A stretch of DNA of 64,000 bases from Blumeriella jaapii (Eukaryota; Ascomycota; Leotiomycetes; Helotiales; Drepanopezizaceae). The notes beneath the pieces are model-generated. The model did no database searches. It saw only the letters and a list, made by a program, of their open reading frames with translations, and had not been told where the DNA came from. Position numbers and translations under genes: made by a program. The stretch's first letter is position 1, and every line of letters begins with the position of its first letter. The stretch spans positions 2,852,001 through 2,916,000 of the forward strand of contig VWND01000001.1 of the NCBI GenBank assembly GCA_009599575.1, written 5' to 3'. Shown piece by piece: positions 23,301 to 33,039 of the stretch.

Positions 23301-23690
23301 TTGCTCCGGCGAAAACTTTTAAAGCGTTGTTGTAATTCAGCAGGAATTTGTCGTAATCAAAGCTTTTACGAACGAATTCAGCTTTAACGAAGCTTTCGTA
23401 ATCGAATAGAAATTCGTTAACGTTTTTAGTTATTATATCGAATTGCTTTATAAACGTTTTTACGAAAGCTGTTTGTTAATCTGAAATAACAGTATTATAT
23501 GCTTGCTTAAATTCGGAAAAATTACGTATAATAATTTCGTTCCAAAGTAAATTAAAAATAAGTTTGCTAGGTTTAGCAACGCTTTGCTTAAAAAACGATA
23601 TAATATCGATAGGTTTATTAATTAAAAAGATATATTATATTTGTTGAAAAGTAAATAGAAAAAAGTACGGAAATTATAAAGTATTTGTAT
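20330..23690 (-). pseudogene. Unknown ~1,100-codon reading frame (ORFx) downstream of pol in Gypsy-F2
   Basis: One minus-strand phase (codons starting at positions divisible by 3) runs from about 23690 to about 20380, broken only by scattered stops of the kind RIP creates. The N-terminal part (INKPIDIISFFKQ, LLWNEIIIRNFSEFKQ, FDYDKFLLNYNNALKVF) looks helical; a basic stretch KKARNNKKKITDRVLRFLLN lies near 23290. Then come CKLIDDII and GCEILNLIFFQSKKLSVAKC (about 22920-23020), a long charged middle (22.9-22.3 kb), and a better-kept C-terminal part (open 21145-21426 and 20866-21105) with GPDRIIIIKFDIADFQKKKK, DATFDYYVLLIFAY and FISFSIKQKVFVRFKTQK. The end is basic (QKLTVKRPKTG). I see no protease, RT, integrase, chromodomain, signal peptide or clear membrane segment. 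It is kept in the same phase in F3. Function unknown; it could be an accessory or captured protein. The plus-strand frames at 21673-21909 and 22463-22882 are antisense to it. Confidence 0.65.
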
Positions 23691-23699
23691 TTAAAAGTT

Positions 23700-24060
23700 A
23701 CGAAAAGCCGTATGCTGTTTTTTTAATAAATTATAATTATTCAGGCAAGCATCCGTTTAAAACAGCGAAAAAAATAAATAATGCAGCAAATAGCAAATAA
23801 TAAAATATATAAAAAATAGTTTTCGTATAATATGCGAATAATATAAATATATCAGATGTGCGGCTTAAATATATACAAAGCTTTTGTTTTGGTAAACAAA
23901 AATATAATTAAATAAAAAAAAGTATAATAAGTGTTTTAAATAATATAAAAAAAAGTTTTAAAAATAAACAGCGTATATTAAGACAAAAATAATAAAATAG
24001 CATATAATAAAAAGAAAAACAATAGATAACAAAAATAATAAAACAATTAATAAACAATTT
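23700..24060. other. Non-coding spacer between Gypsy-F pol and ORFx
   Basis: This stretch differs in composition: it is A-rich on the plus strand, keeps many CpA steps (for example AAACAATAGATAAC and AACAATTAATAAACAA) and has few CpG. No phase is open. It lies exactly between the end of pol and the start of ORFx and might hold a promoter or a processing signal for ORFx. Confidence 0.5.
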
Positions 24061-24079
24061 TGTATATACTTTTTTTTTT

Positions 24080-25700
24080 TTCGGTTATAAATGGAATTAC
24101 GATTTGAATTGTGTTTTCAGCAGCGGAATCGTCGTTCGGCTGTTTCCAAACCTTTTTAAAGGGTTTTTCTTTTTTAGAAATATAATCGTTTTGATCGGAA
24201 TCGTCGTCGGAGTCGCTGAAATCGAAGTCGCTTTCTGATTCAGAATCTAAAAGATAAATTTGCTGGTTTCTTTTGTAAAATCGCTTTAACCGGTTGGCGG
24301 CGAATATTTCTTTCAGTTTTGTTTTATCGAATTTCGTAAGTTTATAATAGCTTTTATTTAACTCGGCTTCGCATATTTCGTAAAATCCGAGCTATTTATA
24401 ATTAAGTTTAGTATCGGCCGATTTATCGATAGCGCGTTAAACGTCGTAAACTAGAATCAAATCTTTTTTTTTAATTAGCGTTTTTTTTAAAACCTTAGTT
24501 TTATTTCAGATTTTTTTAGCTGCTTTCTTATACTTTTTTTTTCTTAAGATTATTTTTTTTATATTTATATCGCGGTAATCGAGCTGCTTAAATTTTATTA
24601 TTAATAAGTCTGCTTTTGTTTTTATTTTAATTACGTTATAAAACTTTTATACAAGCCATTTTGTTTCCAAAAGCAATCGAGCGTTTCTGTCGTATTAAAT
24701 AAAAAATAGAATTACTTTAATAAAAGCGTATATGCATATACGCATAGCAAAAAGTATTCCCGAAATTTCCGCGATCAACGTTTATAACCTTTTCGAATAG
24801 CTTTTGAAAAGCTGTTAAAAATATTTTTATAGCTTCGTTCAACGAATCCGTTGCTTTTCGAATTGTAGGCTAAGATTTAAATACGCTGAATGCCGTATTT
24901 TTTTATAAAAGTTTTAATAACGTTTTTGTTTTCGAATTTACCGTCGACGTTTAATTTGCTAAATAAACCGTATCGATATATAACGTTTTTTCAAAAAAAA
25001 ATCGTTATAGCTTCGAAAATAACGTTTCGGAAAAGTCGCTTTTTAAGCCATCCGGATAAATCGTTAATAGCGAACACAAAGCATATATAACCGCGATCGG
25101 TAATTAATACGCGTATAACGTCGAAATTGATTTTTTTTCAAATTTTAAAAAACCACGTCGGATACAATAAATTCTTTTTTCGGCCAGGCTTTCGTTTTTA
25201 GCAAAAAATGCAGTTTTAACGAAAGCTTTGCAATTTTCGAAACATTTTTTTTATTAAAAATCGTTTTTAGTTCGGTGATAAATAGCTTCAGCTTTTTTAT
25301 AAAACACTTTTTCGTAAGTTTTTTTTATAATTTAAAATTTATCGGCTTTGTTATTTATTATTAAGCGTTTTTAATATATATTATTTTTTATTTTATACAG
25401 TTTTCTGTCGGCTAAAATATAATCGAAGGCTTGGTTTTTAAATAATTTAAACTAATAGTTTAATACGCTAAATAATTTAAATAAAATAGTTAAATAATAT
25501 GCGATTAAATAAAAATCTTCGGTTTCGTAATTATCGATTAAAAGTTTATTTTCGTCGTTAATCGGTTTATTCCGATCGTTTTCGGTCAAATCCATTTGCG
25601 ATGCCAATCGAAATAGTAACGCGAATGCTTTTTCGGCTCGAAAATTAATGTTTTTTACTCGCAATGCCAGCCGAAATAATAACGCGAATAGTTTCGGATT
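24080..25700 (-). pseudogene. Gypsy-F2 integrase and C-terminal tail of Pol
   Basis: The integrase core is readable on the minus strand: FVFAINDLSGWLKSRLF at about 25030-25082 holds the first catalytic Asp (family DxxDLSGWVE), and GLFSKLNVDGKFENKN at about 24917-24970 holds the second (family VDGGPENK). The Pol tail is YKLTKFDKTKLKEIFAANRL then KRFYKRNQ and an acidic end rich in Ser-Asp-Glu (about 24190-24360), typical of this group of fungal gypsy elements, which end in 'LAGTxLKxxFAANRLKRF'. No chromodomain is seen. Stops are RIP-like. The minus frame 25452-25664 lies in the region before the core. Confidence 0.8.
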
Positions 25701-25899
25701 TATGGAATTTAAAACGCAAATAGCGAAGCAGCCGATTTCGTTAGCGATTTATTCGTTAATATTTTATTCGTTTTATTTAGCGAAATCAAACGAATAAAAT
25801 CGTTTTCGTTTGAAAAAGCCGTTTGCCGCTGTATTAATTGTCTTTTTGATATATTTGATTTCGAAGTTTATAAATCGCATTTAAGCTATTTAATTAATA

Positions 25900-26300
25900 A
25901 CGAATGTTTTTAGTAAGTTATTAGCTTTTTTATTTAATTGGTCGATAAAAACTTTTGCGTCCGTTTTTAAAATAAAATATACGCCGTATAATTCGCTTTT
26001 TATTTTTTTTATTATTTTAAAAGCGTTCCGATATTTTCGTTTGATAGCATTATAACGTGCTTTCGCGAAGGATTATAAGCCGCTTTCGAATCGTAAAAAA
26101 TGCCGTTTTTTGTTTTTATCGATTTATTGCAATACAGCTTTCTAACCGAAAATATTAGCGTCGATAGTTAAAATAATTTCTTTTGCGTTTGAATTATAAT
26201 CGATTCGCATAAACGATAAGACCGATAAAAAGTCGTTTTTAAAAACTTTTATAGCTTTGCTCTGCTTTTTTCCTTAAACGAAATCGATTTCTTTTTTTAT
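25900..26300 (-). pseudogene. Gypsy-F2 RNase H
   Basis: Minus strand SVLSFMRIDYNSNAKEIILT then IDANIFG at about 26150-26235 match the start of the RNase H domain in this fungal gypsy group (family 'xGxIILAVDASxxGWG'). The first Asp is kept, the Gly-Trp-Gly is lost. The rest is decayed. Confidence 0.68.
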
Positions 26301-26599
26301 CGTGACGTAAATGGATGCAGCTTTCTGAAAAAAGTTTTTAATTTAATTGCGATAATAAATCACAACGCTAATAAAAGCTTTGGCTTCGGTAATATTTTCG
26401 CATTTTTTTTATTCGCAGATCTTTTTAATTTTTTTTCGTTAAAAATAACGGCCAGCGCTGTTAGTTATATAACCGACGATATTTATTTCGGATATACAGA
26501 ATTTTGATCGAGGGCTAATAATAGCTTTGGCTTTTTCGAAGCAGATTATAATTTTGTCGATATTTTAAATATATTTTATTATATAGCGTCGAATTTTAA

Positions 26600-27300
26600 A
26601 AAAAATCTTTTTATTATTATAATATAATTTAAAGCCTTTTATTCCGACGTCGTTAACGTAAAACAAAGTAATATCAGAAATGCAAATTATAAGAATTTTA
26701 TATACGATTTTTACGAATTAAGCGATTAAATTAATAGCTTTTATAAATACTTTCGTTATACGCAGTAAACCGATCGGTATTTAAATTGCCGTTATGTTTC
26801 GAAATCGTAAATTAAATACCAAATGATCGTAGTCGGAAAATAAATCGAAAAAAAAAGCGATTATTAATTCCGCGAATTCGTTTAAAAATTAGTCGACGTT
26901 AAATGGCACGTTAGCGTTTCGTATCGTTATTTTGTTTATTTCGACGATTGCGGTAATAAGTTTGTAAATGCCTTTTTTTTTTTTCGCAACGATAAACTAT
27001 TTGTTTTTGTATAAGTCGTAGCAGAATTCGAGGATTTTTTGCTTAATTCGCTTTTTTAGCATTTCGATTATTTTATTTTAAAAAGCTTTAGAAACTGAAA
27101 AAATCTTTTTTTGCCAAGCTTCGTAAAATACGGTTTTAATATCGATATGAAGCGTAATATTAAAGCTGAATTGGCCTATTTCGGTGAAATCGAAAGCTAT
27201 AATCTTTTTTCGGTTGCGTAAAACTTTGTATAAGATTTCTTTTTTTTTTAACAAAAATTAGGTTCCGATTGCCAAATTATCAAATCGTTTTTTTATAAAT
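26600..27300 (-). pseudogene. Gypsy-F2 reverse transcriptase
   Basis: The entry motif reads YDLYKNK*FIVAKKKKGIYK then LITAIVEINK at about 26925-27030 (family 'RNxWFLVxKKxGxYRLINxA'), with the expected Trp now a stop. Next come GxYDHLVFNLRFRNITAI and IPIGLLRITKV (26760-26850; family 'GYDQxxLDxxSRDMTAFxTPxGLLRMTxLP'), and the catalytic box FYVNDVG at 26643-26663, with YVND in place of YVDD. It belongs to a gypsy lineage distinct from A, C and G, which have the YRxLN entry. Confidence 0.82.
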
Positions 27301-27847
27301 CGGCTGCCAGATGATAAATTAAAAAATCGGCCGGTAATAAATTTTTCGAACTCGCTAATAATTAATTAAGATGGTTTTGTTGCTTCGTTTTTTTCGAATT
27401 AATCGTTTATTTTTTCGAAGATATTTTCACCGGATTCGCTAAGATTTACGAATCGTATTTTATCAGTTTTACGCTTGTAAAAAATGCTGATATTAATATA
27501 AGAAAATAAAATATATAGATCGGGTTTGTTTAATACAAAAACGAAATTTTCGGAATTTTTATTTCCGAGTTAATAGCCAAAAATATTAATATTGGCTAAT
27601 TTTATTCGCGGTGTTATTTCGATTAATAACGCGAATGCTTTTGGCTGATTATTTTCCAAGTTTTGTTATAGCTTAGCGTTTGTTTTAAAACCAAAGCCGG
27701 CTATTCGTTTTCCGATAAAACGTCGATTAAAAAGACTTTGTCGCCGGCGACGGTGATTTAATCTTAAAAAAATCGGTTCCAGTTTCAGAAAAAAGCTTTT
27801 ATTTGGCCGTTTTCGATGTATTTGAAGCTGACGAAACTTTCCAAGAT

Positions 27848-28390
27848 CTAGAGCATTTTAAAAATAATAGAATGGAAGCATTTTTTTATTATCAAAAAGT
27901 TTTTATAAATAATAATACTTTTAACGTCGATTTTAATATTTCGTACAATTTTATTAAATTTAATCGTGTTTTTATTAACGGTAGTATAAATTATTCGTTT
28001 GTCGATAATAATCGGAATATTATTAGCTTCGGCTGTTTTTTGGTTTATGCAATTGACTTCGGCTTTATTATCGAATAAAGCGAAGGCGGTCGTATTTTTT
28101 TTAAGCATTGTTTTTATTTTTAATGCTTTTATAGCCGTATAAAAGCAGTTTCGTCGTTTTGATTTTTGGGTTTTTATAGCAAAAGTTAAAAAGCTGATTT
28201 TTTCCGAGGATTTTTTTTTATCGGCTAAATTAATTGCGGTATTATAAATTTCTTTCTGATCTTTTTCTAATTCAAAATCGTTTTTTTTTCGAATAATTTT
28301 AACTTTTTCGTTTTTTTTTAATGCAGGGATTTGTTTATTAATAACTTTATCGAATCTTTTTTTTATATTAAATAAGTCGTTAAATTTCAA
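27848..28390 (-). pseudogene. Gypsy-F2 aspartic protease region
   Basis: The 180-codon open stretch is the longest in the window. Residues 1-100 are lysine-rich and probably the end of Gag or a linker (ALKKNEKVKIIRKKNDFELE). Residues 104-125 are the protease active site, FALFDNKAEVNCINQKTA (Asp107, codon at 28070-28072): the retropepsin signature hydrophobic-D-S/T-G-A is kept except that Ser and Gly have become Asn and Lys. The following IPIIIDKRIIYTTVNKNTIK and FNKIVRNIKID fit the strands after the active site in this group ('xxxxxxxxLxTANGxxxxxxGxxxxxI'). The enzyme would be inactive. The plus frame 27803-28078 is a shadow. Confidence 0.8.
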
Positions 28391-28499
28391 TTTAATCTTT
28401 TGTTTTATAATTCTTTTAATAGCTTCGTCGACGGCTTCGGAATTAATATATTTGTCGATTTATTTCTCGCTTCGCATTAATAATAAGCGTTTAGAAGCT

Positions 28500-30960
28500 G
28501 GTACTTTCTAAATAATTTGAACCGGAATGTCGGTATCGATATCTTTTATATCGTCGTCAATTTCTTTTATTATAAGCGTTTTTTAATAGTTTTATCGGTT
28601 TTTTTTCGAATTCCGAAATCTTTTTCCTTTTCGATTTTAACGTTTTTTTTCATACCAGTCGGTTTGACGAATAAAACAGAAGCATTTTATTTTTTTATAA
28701 TTCGCTGGCTTAATTATATAGTTATAATATCTGCAGGTGCGATATTTGCATTGGCAATATATATATTTGTTTTTCATTTATATATTTGAATTTTACTCAC
28801 GCTTAAGGTAAAAGTTTTCTTTTTGATTAATACGCTTTTTGGAATATTTTCTTTTTTATTAGTAAAAATCGTTTTTGCATCTTTTCTGTTTTCTAAGCAA
28901 TCGTTCTATTCCGTACTTTTTATTTTTAAGCGAATAGTATTTAATCAGCTCTAATTTTTAGTTTTGTTAAAAAAGCTTATTTCTGCTTTTGTCGGTCCAA
29001 AGCAAATCGCTTCGTATTTATTAATATAGCAGATACTATTGTTTATACAAAAATTAAATGCTTTGTATTTTAAGCGAATATAAGGTTTTTCGCAATAAAT
29101 TTCTTTATTATCACAAAATCCATACTTAAAACCACGGGATCTGTTTTAATAATTACTTTTACTATTTTAATAACCGCGATTTTGGTTCTCGCGTTAATTT
29201 TCTTTTTTTTAATAATCGTTATTATAATTAGTATTTCGCTAATTCTGATCGCTAGCATAAAAGGGTTGCTATTAGGCAGCTATTATTTTTACGATAATTT
29301 AGCGAAGTTGATCGCTTCGCGCATTTTAAAAGAAATAATTATTGTAAAAGCTATTTTGATCGTTTTATCGTTCGAATTAACGTAAAAGAGTTTTTTCTGC
29401 TATTGTATAAGACTTTCGACTTTGCTTTAAAATTTTTAAATTTTAATATCGGTAAATTTTAATACGAAAATTTCGATATTTTTGTCAAGCTTTTCCAAGC
29501 TAATAGATTTTGCAAAACGATTAAATAATATAATAATTAATTATCTTTTGGCGATTTCGATAATTTTTAATAGCTGGGCATGTTTTTGCATTAAAGCTTT
29601 TACGTTTTTTTTATAGGTAAAAAAGGAAAATTTCTTTTGGTTTATAACTTCGATAATACGTTCGCTTTAGTTTTGTTTAAAAACGAATTTTATAAATTTG
29701 AAATATTAATCGAAGGTTTCAGAGTTTTGTTTATTAACTTTAAAATGCTTAATAGTTTTGTTGCGAATACTAATTGAAAAGCCAAGTAAAAACAGTTTTT
29801 TCTGCTTAATTTCGCTTAAAACCTTTTTGTTAACGAAAACGTTAAAAACTTTCGTATAAATACGATAATAGACTTTAAGTTTTTTGGCTTGGCGGATTAT
29901 TATAATAAACTGTTTGAGAAAAGCGATAGTATCGCGAATTTGCTAGCGATCGTGGTTTCGGAATTTCGATTTTAAAGCTTTAATTAGCTTACGTCAGTTT
30001 CGAGCCTTAATAGCTTTTCATTTATTTATCGATTTAATAATATTTTTAGTGGTTGGGTCGCAGTAGCGAAAGAGTTTATCGAACATTTCAGTTTTAAAAA
30101 CTTCGAAATCCTTACAGGTCTTTTTATATTTCTCGATAAAGTCGGTAATATTAGCGCTATTAAATAAAGGTGCACCAAAGGAGCCAGGGAAGAATATGCG
30201 GCCTCGCATAAAAAAACGAAAGGCGTCGTTATTTATAATATTAGCGAAAGTATTGGTAGAATTTGAATTAGACGAATAAATGTTTTCTAAAATTGCAGGT
30301 TGGAAGTTTTTAGTATAAAAAAAATCGTTTTTAATAAAAAAGCTATTAAAAAAGTTTTTGTGTTTTTTAAAGGAATTAAATAAAATAAGATTGCGTTCAG
30401 ATATTTAAATAGCGTATTAAAAAACTTGTTTTTTAATAAATTGATTAGATTAATATAATATTGCTATATGATTTACGGTTTCGATATTCCGTGGCTCAGG
30501 CCAATATACGTACAGCTATTTTCTTATTACTTTTAATAAAAAGCCGCAAATTGTAATTGCTATAATCATAAAGCGTAAAATCAAAAGATTGAATTTTCGC
30601 TAGGCGTTTGATTAAAAGAAATCTAGTTTAGAAAGGCCGAGCGCAGCGGTCGAAACGTACGAATTAATATTCGATTTGTTATTCTTAAACAAAAAAGCGA
30701 TTTTCGAGCTTTAAACTTCGCACGGTACAAAATTGCCTGACCGTAATTTCAAACGTTTCTGAAATATATTGCATTTTTGTAATTTAATAACCGTACGTAA
30801 AATAAAAAAAGCTATTAAGAATCTTTTACATAATGCAGCTGCGAACAACATTATATAAAAGGTTTTTTAAGCCGTAATAGCGAAATATCGAAGTCGATTT
30901 TAATTATGAATTTAAAAAACGCATCGGCGAATATATAAAAACGAAATACCGAAGTTTAAT
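28500..30960 (-). pseudogene. Gypsy-F2 gag region and leader
   Basis: The clearest piece is the minus stretch 30018-30209, GSFGAPLFNSANITDFIEKY and CKDFEVFKTEMFDKLFRYCD, which fits the capsid start of gypsy Gag ('FxGxNVTxFLxxYxxxCxxxxxxxxxKxxRxxxYC'). From 30.0 to 28.5 kb the sequence is decayed; a Cys/Tyr-rich patch at about 28700-28770 may be the remains of a zinc knuckle. The frames at 28517-28789, 29070-29258 and 29182-29385 are short fragments or shadows. 30210-30979 is the leader next to the 5' LTR and has no recognisable gene. I could not match a tRNA primer site. Confidence 0.65.
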
Positions 30961-30979
30961 TTTTGCGTAAATTATCAAA

Positions 30980-31246
30980 TGTAAAAGTAGATAGGAAAAC
31001 CAGACTGATACGGCCATATATCGGTAGGTAAAATAATTTAAAAAATCTTTAAAAAAAACTGAAAAAAGGAAAAGAAAAATAAATAAAGGTATAAATTGGA
31101 CTGCGTGCTTATGGTACTATCTAAGGGGATGCCTTGCTTTTATACCTGTTAAAAATAGTCAATGGCAGAGGGCCTCGGAGGGGTCTATGCCTCGACTATA
31201 GCTAAAACTACCAACTTCTATCAATATAAGGTATCACCGTTTTACA
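30980..31246 (-). repeat. LTR-F, 5' LTR of Gypsy-F2
   Basis: The LTR is 267 bp, TGTAAAAGTAGATAGG...CACCGTTTTACA. It is less mutated than the 3' LTR in its second half. Followed by TTAT and Gypsy-C5. The frame 31162-31431 starts in this LTR and runs into Gypsy-C5. Confidence 0.92.
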
Positions 31247-31431
31247 TTATACACGTTTTTTTGAAAATACGCGATTTTTATTTGGCGTATAAAAAGCTTT
31301 CCGGTTTTTTCGCAAAATTTATAAATTGGCTAAAAGCGTATTCCGAAAGTTTAAATTCGTACGATTATTTGAATAGCGACGTACTAATAAATAAAAGCTC
31401 GAAGGCGCGCTTTTTTAGGACGGGAAAGTAA
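31247..31431 (+). pseudogene. Gypsy-C5, C-terminal end of Pol
   Basis: The open plus stretch reads YKKLSGFFAKFINWLKAY then SESLNSYDYLNSDVLINKSS, the same C-terminal segment as in C2 (minus, 37200-37345) and C3 (minus, 54090-54240). It ends with FFRTGK, directly before the polypurine tract GGACGGGAAAGTAA (31418-31431), as expected where pol runs up to the 3' LTR. Gypsy-F2 separates it from the sliver at 19960-19978. Confidence 0.72.
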
Positions 31432-31604
31432 TATAACGATTTATTCTTTTGCTATTTTTCGTATTATTTTAGCAACTACGTATAATTGAAAGCTTTCTGG
31501 TTTTTTGATAGGTCTTTTATTAATTATGGAAATTATTTATATATATAAAACTTTCTTTTTTTAGCAATTTCTGCTTTTTGCAAATGTTGATTCTAAATGA
31601 ATAT
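31432..31604 (+). repeat. LTR-C, truncated 3' LTR of Gypsy-C5
   Basis: It starts TATAACGATTTATTC (ancestral TGTGACGA) and contains CAACTACGTATAATTG and the TATATATAAAACTTTC block of LTR-C. It stops at 31604 where LTR-D begins; the remaining ~90 bp are not found to the right. Confidence 0.82.
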
Positions 31605-31740
31605 TGTTGCGATTCTGGCCGGTGGTAAATTGCCGGTGGTAATTGCCAGTAGTAATAGCCAGTGGTGGGATTAAGGCTTGCGCACGGATCCCTACCAACC
31701 TGTATTTAATAGTTCAGAGCTTCCGTTTATCTTAGAGCTC
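31605..31740 (+). repeat. LTR-D fragment
   Basis: The first 136 bp of LTR-D (TGTTGCGATTCTGG to TTAGAGCTCTT) match 5450-5590 closely, with few RIP changes. The 3' 85 bp are missing. The break is followed by 13 bases (31741-31753) that match the 5' end of the Gypsy-A internal region and then by LTR-A. Confidence 0.82.
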
Positions 31741-31753
31741 TTGTCTTTTTTTA

Positions 31754-31842
31754 TGTCACAGCTAGCTTGAGGGTGATCAGAAGGGTGATGTGGACCAAAA
31801 GGTACGCATGTAAATTGAAAGAAAAACACCGAGCTAGAATAC
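31754..31842 (-). repeat. LTR-A of Gypsy-A5, left part (split by Gypsy-G)
   Basis: TGTCACAGCTAGCTTGAGG begins the LTR and the hairpin sequence is cut at GAGCTAGAATAC; it continues at 50701 with TCGGGGTCGCG. AATAC (31838-31842) is the left TSD of Gypsy-G. Together the two parts make a 292-bp LTR with few RIP changes. Confidence 0.9.
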
Positions 31843-32015
31843 TGTCAGGGGTGTGAACGAGCAGAAGGTTCGTGGATGAATTGCATTGATTACGAGGTTC
31901 TAAGTTAGAAGTGTCGCGAAATCTAAGATACAATATGTGCGGGCTCCGATGTCACGTGATAATAACGTGACCTTCGGACCACGTGATTAACGAACTGACG
32001 TTTTATTTTTTTATA
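31843..32015 (-). repeat. LTR-G, 3' LTR of Gypsy-G
   Basis: The LTR is 173 bp, TGTCAGGGGTGTGAACGAGC...TTTTTTTATA. Its first 150 bp are nearly unmutated. It has two CACGTG sites (31953-31958 and 31980-31985). On the minus strand an A/G-rich tract (about 32016-32040) precedes it as a likely polypurine tract. Confidence 0.9.
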
Positions 32016-32508
32016 TATAATCTTTTTTTCTATTTTTTCATTTAATTTTTTCGTCGTCGGAATTTATTTTTATAAATCGAGTTTCGTTCGCGAAGCGTTT
32101 TTGTAAACGAGTGCGAGGTTTAGCTGAAATAATAAAAGAAATGGTAAAAAAGGCAGGCTTTTTTAATTTCGGAAGCAAAACAATTGATTTTTGTGTAATA
32201 AAAAAGAAATTGGTAGCAGTTTTTTTGTGTTTAGTAACGGTTGTAAAAGCTTTTTTTGGTAATAAAAGCTCGTTTTCGTTATTTATCGATTTGGCACGTT
32301 TTCTATTAGCAATTCTGGCTTTAGCTAGTTCTGCTTGAGTCGGATAAAGTTTTTAAGAAAAACGTATAACGAATTCAATTATAAAATTGTATGCGTTAAT
32401 AACGTTTTTTAATAATTTTCAAAACTGGTCTTCGGCGTTGTAATCGCGTTATTATATAAAATAAAAAAAATTAAGATTTCGTTTAAAATCGAAAATAGCG
32501 TTTATAGT
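32016..32508 (-). other. Gypsy-G 3' untranslated region
   Basis: The stretch lies between the Pol tail and the 3' LTR. An open plus frame at 32111-32338 is antisense to the element and shows no recognisable domain; part of this stretch may still code for the end of Pol on the minus strand. Nothing else is seen. Confidence 0.5.
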
Positions 32509-32763
32509 TTATAACAAGCTGCCGTCGGCGTCGATAAAAACAAATAATAAGAAAAAGTTTTTTTGCCCTGGAAAAAAGTCGTTGTAAGCAGATTTAAGCA
32601 AATTGGTATAAAAAACGAAGTATAATAATTTTTGCTCGAAAAATAGTTTCAATTTATAATTATAAAAGCTTAAAACTTCGGCGATTTTGTACGAACCGTA
32701 AAACTTATTATCGAACTTTTTAATTAATCTGATAAAAATAATATTGCGTTTATTAAAAAACAC
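32509..32763 (-). pseudogene. Gypsy-G C-terminal tail of Pol
   Basis: The 84-codon open stretch reads RNIIFIRLIKKFDNKFYGSY then KIAEVLSFYNYKLKLF and FVFYTNLLKSAYNDFFPGQK. It matches the integrase tail of Ty3/gypsy elements: 'NIRTxRPSKKLDxRxxGPFxVxxxxxxxAYRLxLPxxxxxHPVFHVSLLxPxxxD'. It binds target chromatin or DNA in intact relatives. Changes such as H-to-Y and P-to-S/F are RIP-type. Confidence 0.85.
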
Positions 32764-33039
32764 GCTATCTTTTATTCGGTAAGCAAAAGCTGATTAGCGG
32801 TGTCGGTTAAAATAATGTTTTTGGTCGGCCAGCGCTAAAATCAGATTCGTGCGTAAAAATAGTTTTATTTTTTTTATTTTATCGGCAAAATCGTTTTCTT
32901 TCGCGTTTGCTATTTGTAACGTGCGAAAAATCGAAGCTAAAATAAATTTGAATAAAAAAAAGCTTAGTCGGAAATAAAAACTTTTATTAGCGTAAAAAAA
33001 GAAAACTCCGGTAAAAGCGTTTACAGCGTTATTTGCTGC

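Larger units (their letters stand above)
19979..31246 (-). mobile_element. Gypsy-F2, complete Ty3/gypsy element with an extra reading frame
   Basis: An 11,268-bp element has two LTRs of exactly 267 bp, flanked by TTAT (19975-19978 and 31247-31250) as a 4-bp TSD within Gypsy-C5. On the minus strand the order is 5' LTR (31246-30980), gag (about 30.9-28.5 kb), protease (28.4-27.85), RT (27.3-26.6), RNase H (26.3-25.9), integrase (25.7-24.1), a spacer (24.06-23.70) and then a further large reading frame (23.69-20.33) before the 3' LTR. F3 shows the same 3' part in collinear order, so the extra frame belongs to the element and is not a later insertion. Confidence 0.9.

Noticed and set aside
30960..30980. 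tRNA primer binding sites next to the 5' LTRs
   Set aside because: I looked beside the 5' LTRs of A4, C2, F2, G and Copia-B and found no TGG-starting match to a tRNA 3' end I could defend; RIP may have altered them, or other priming is used.
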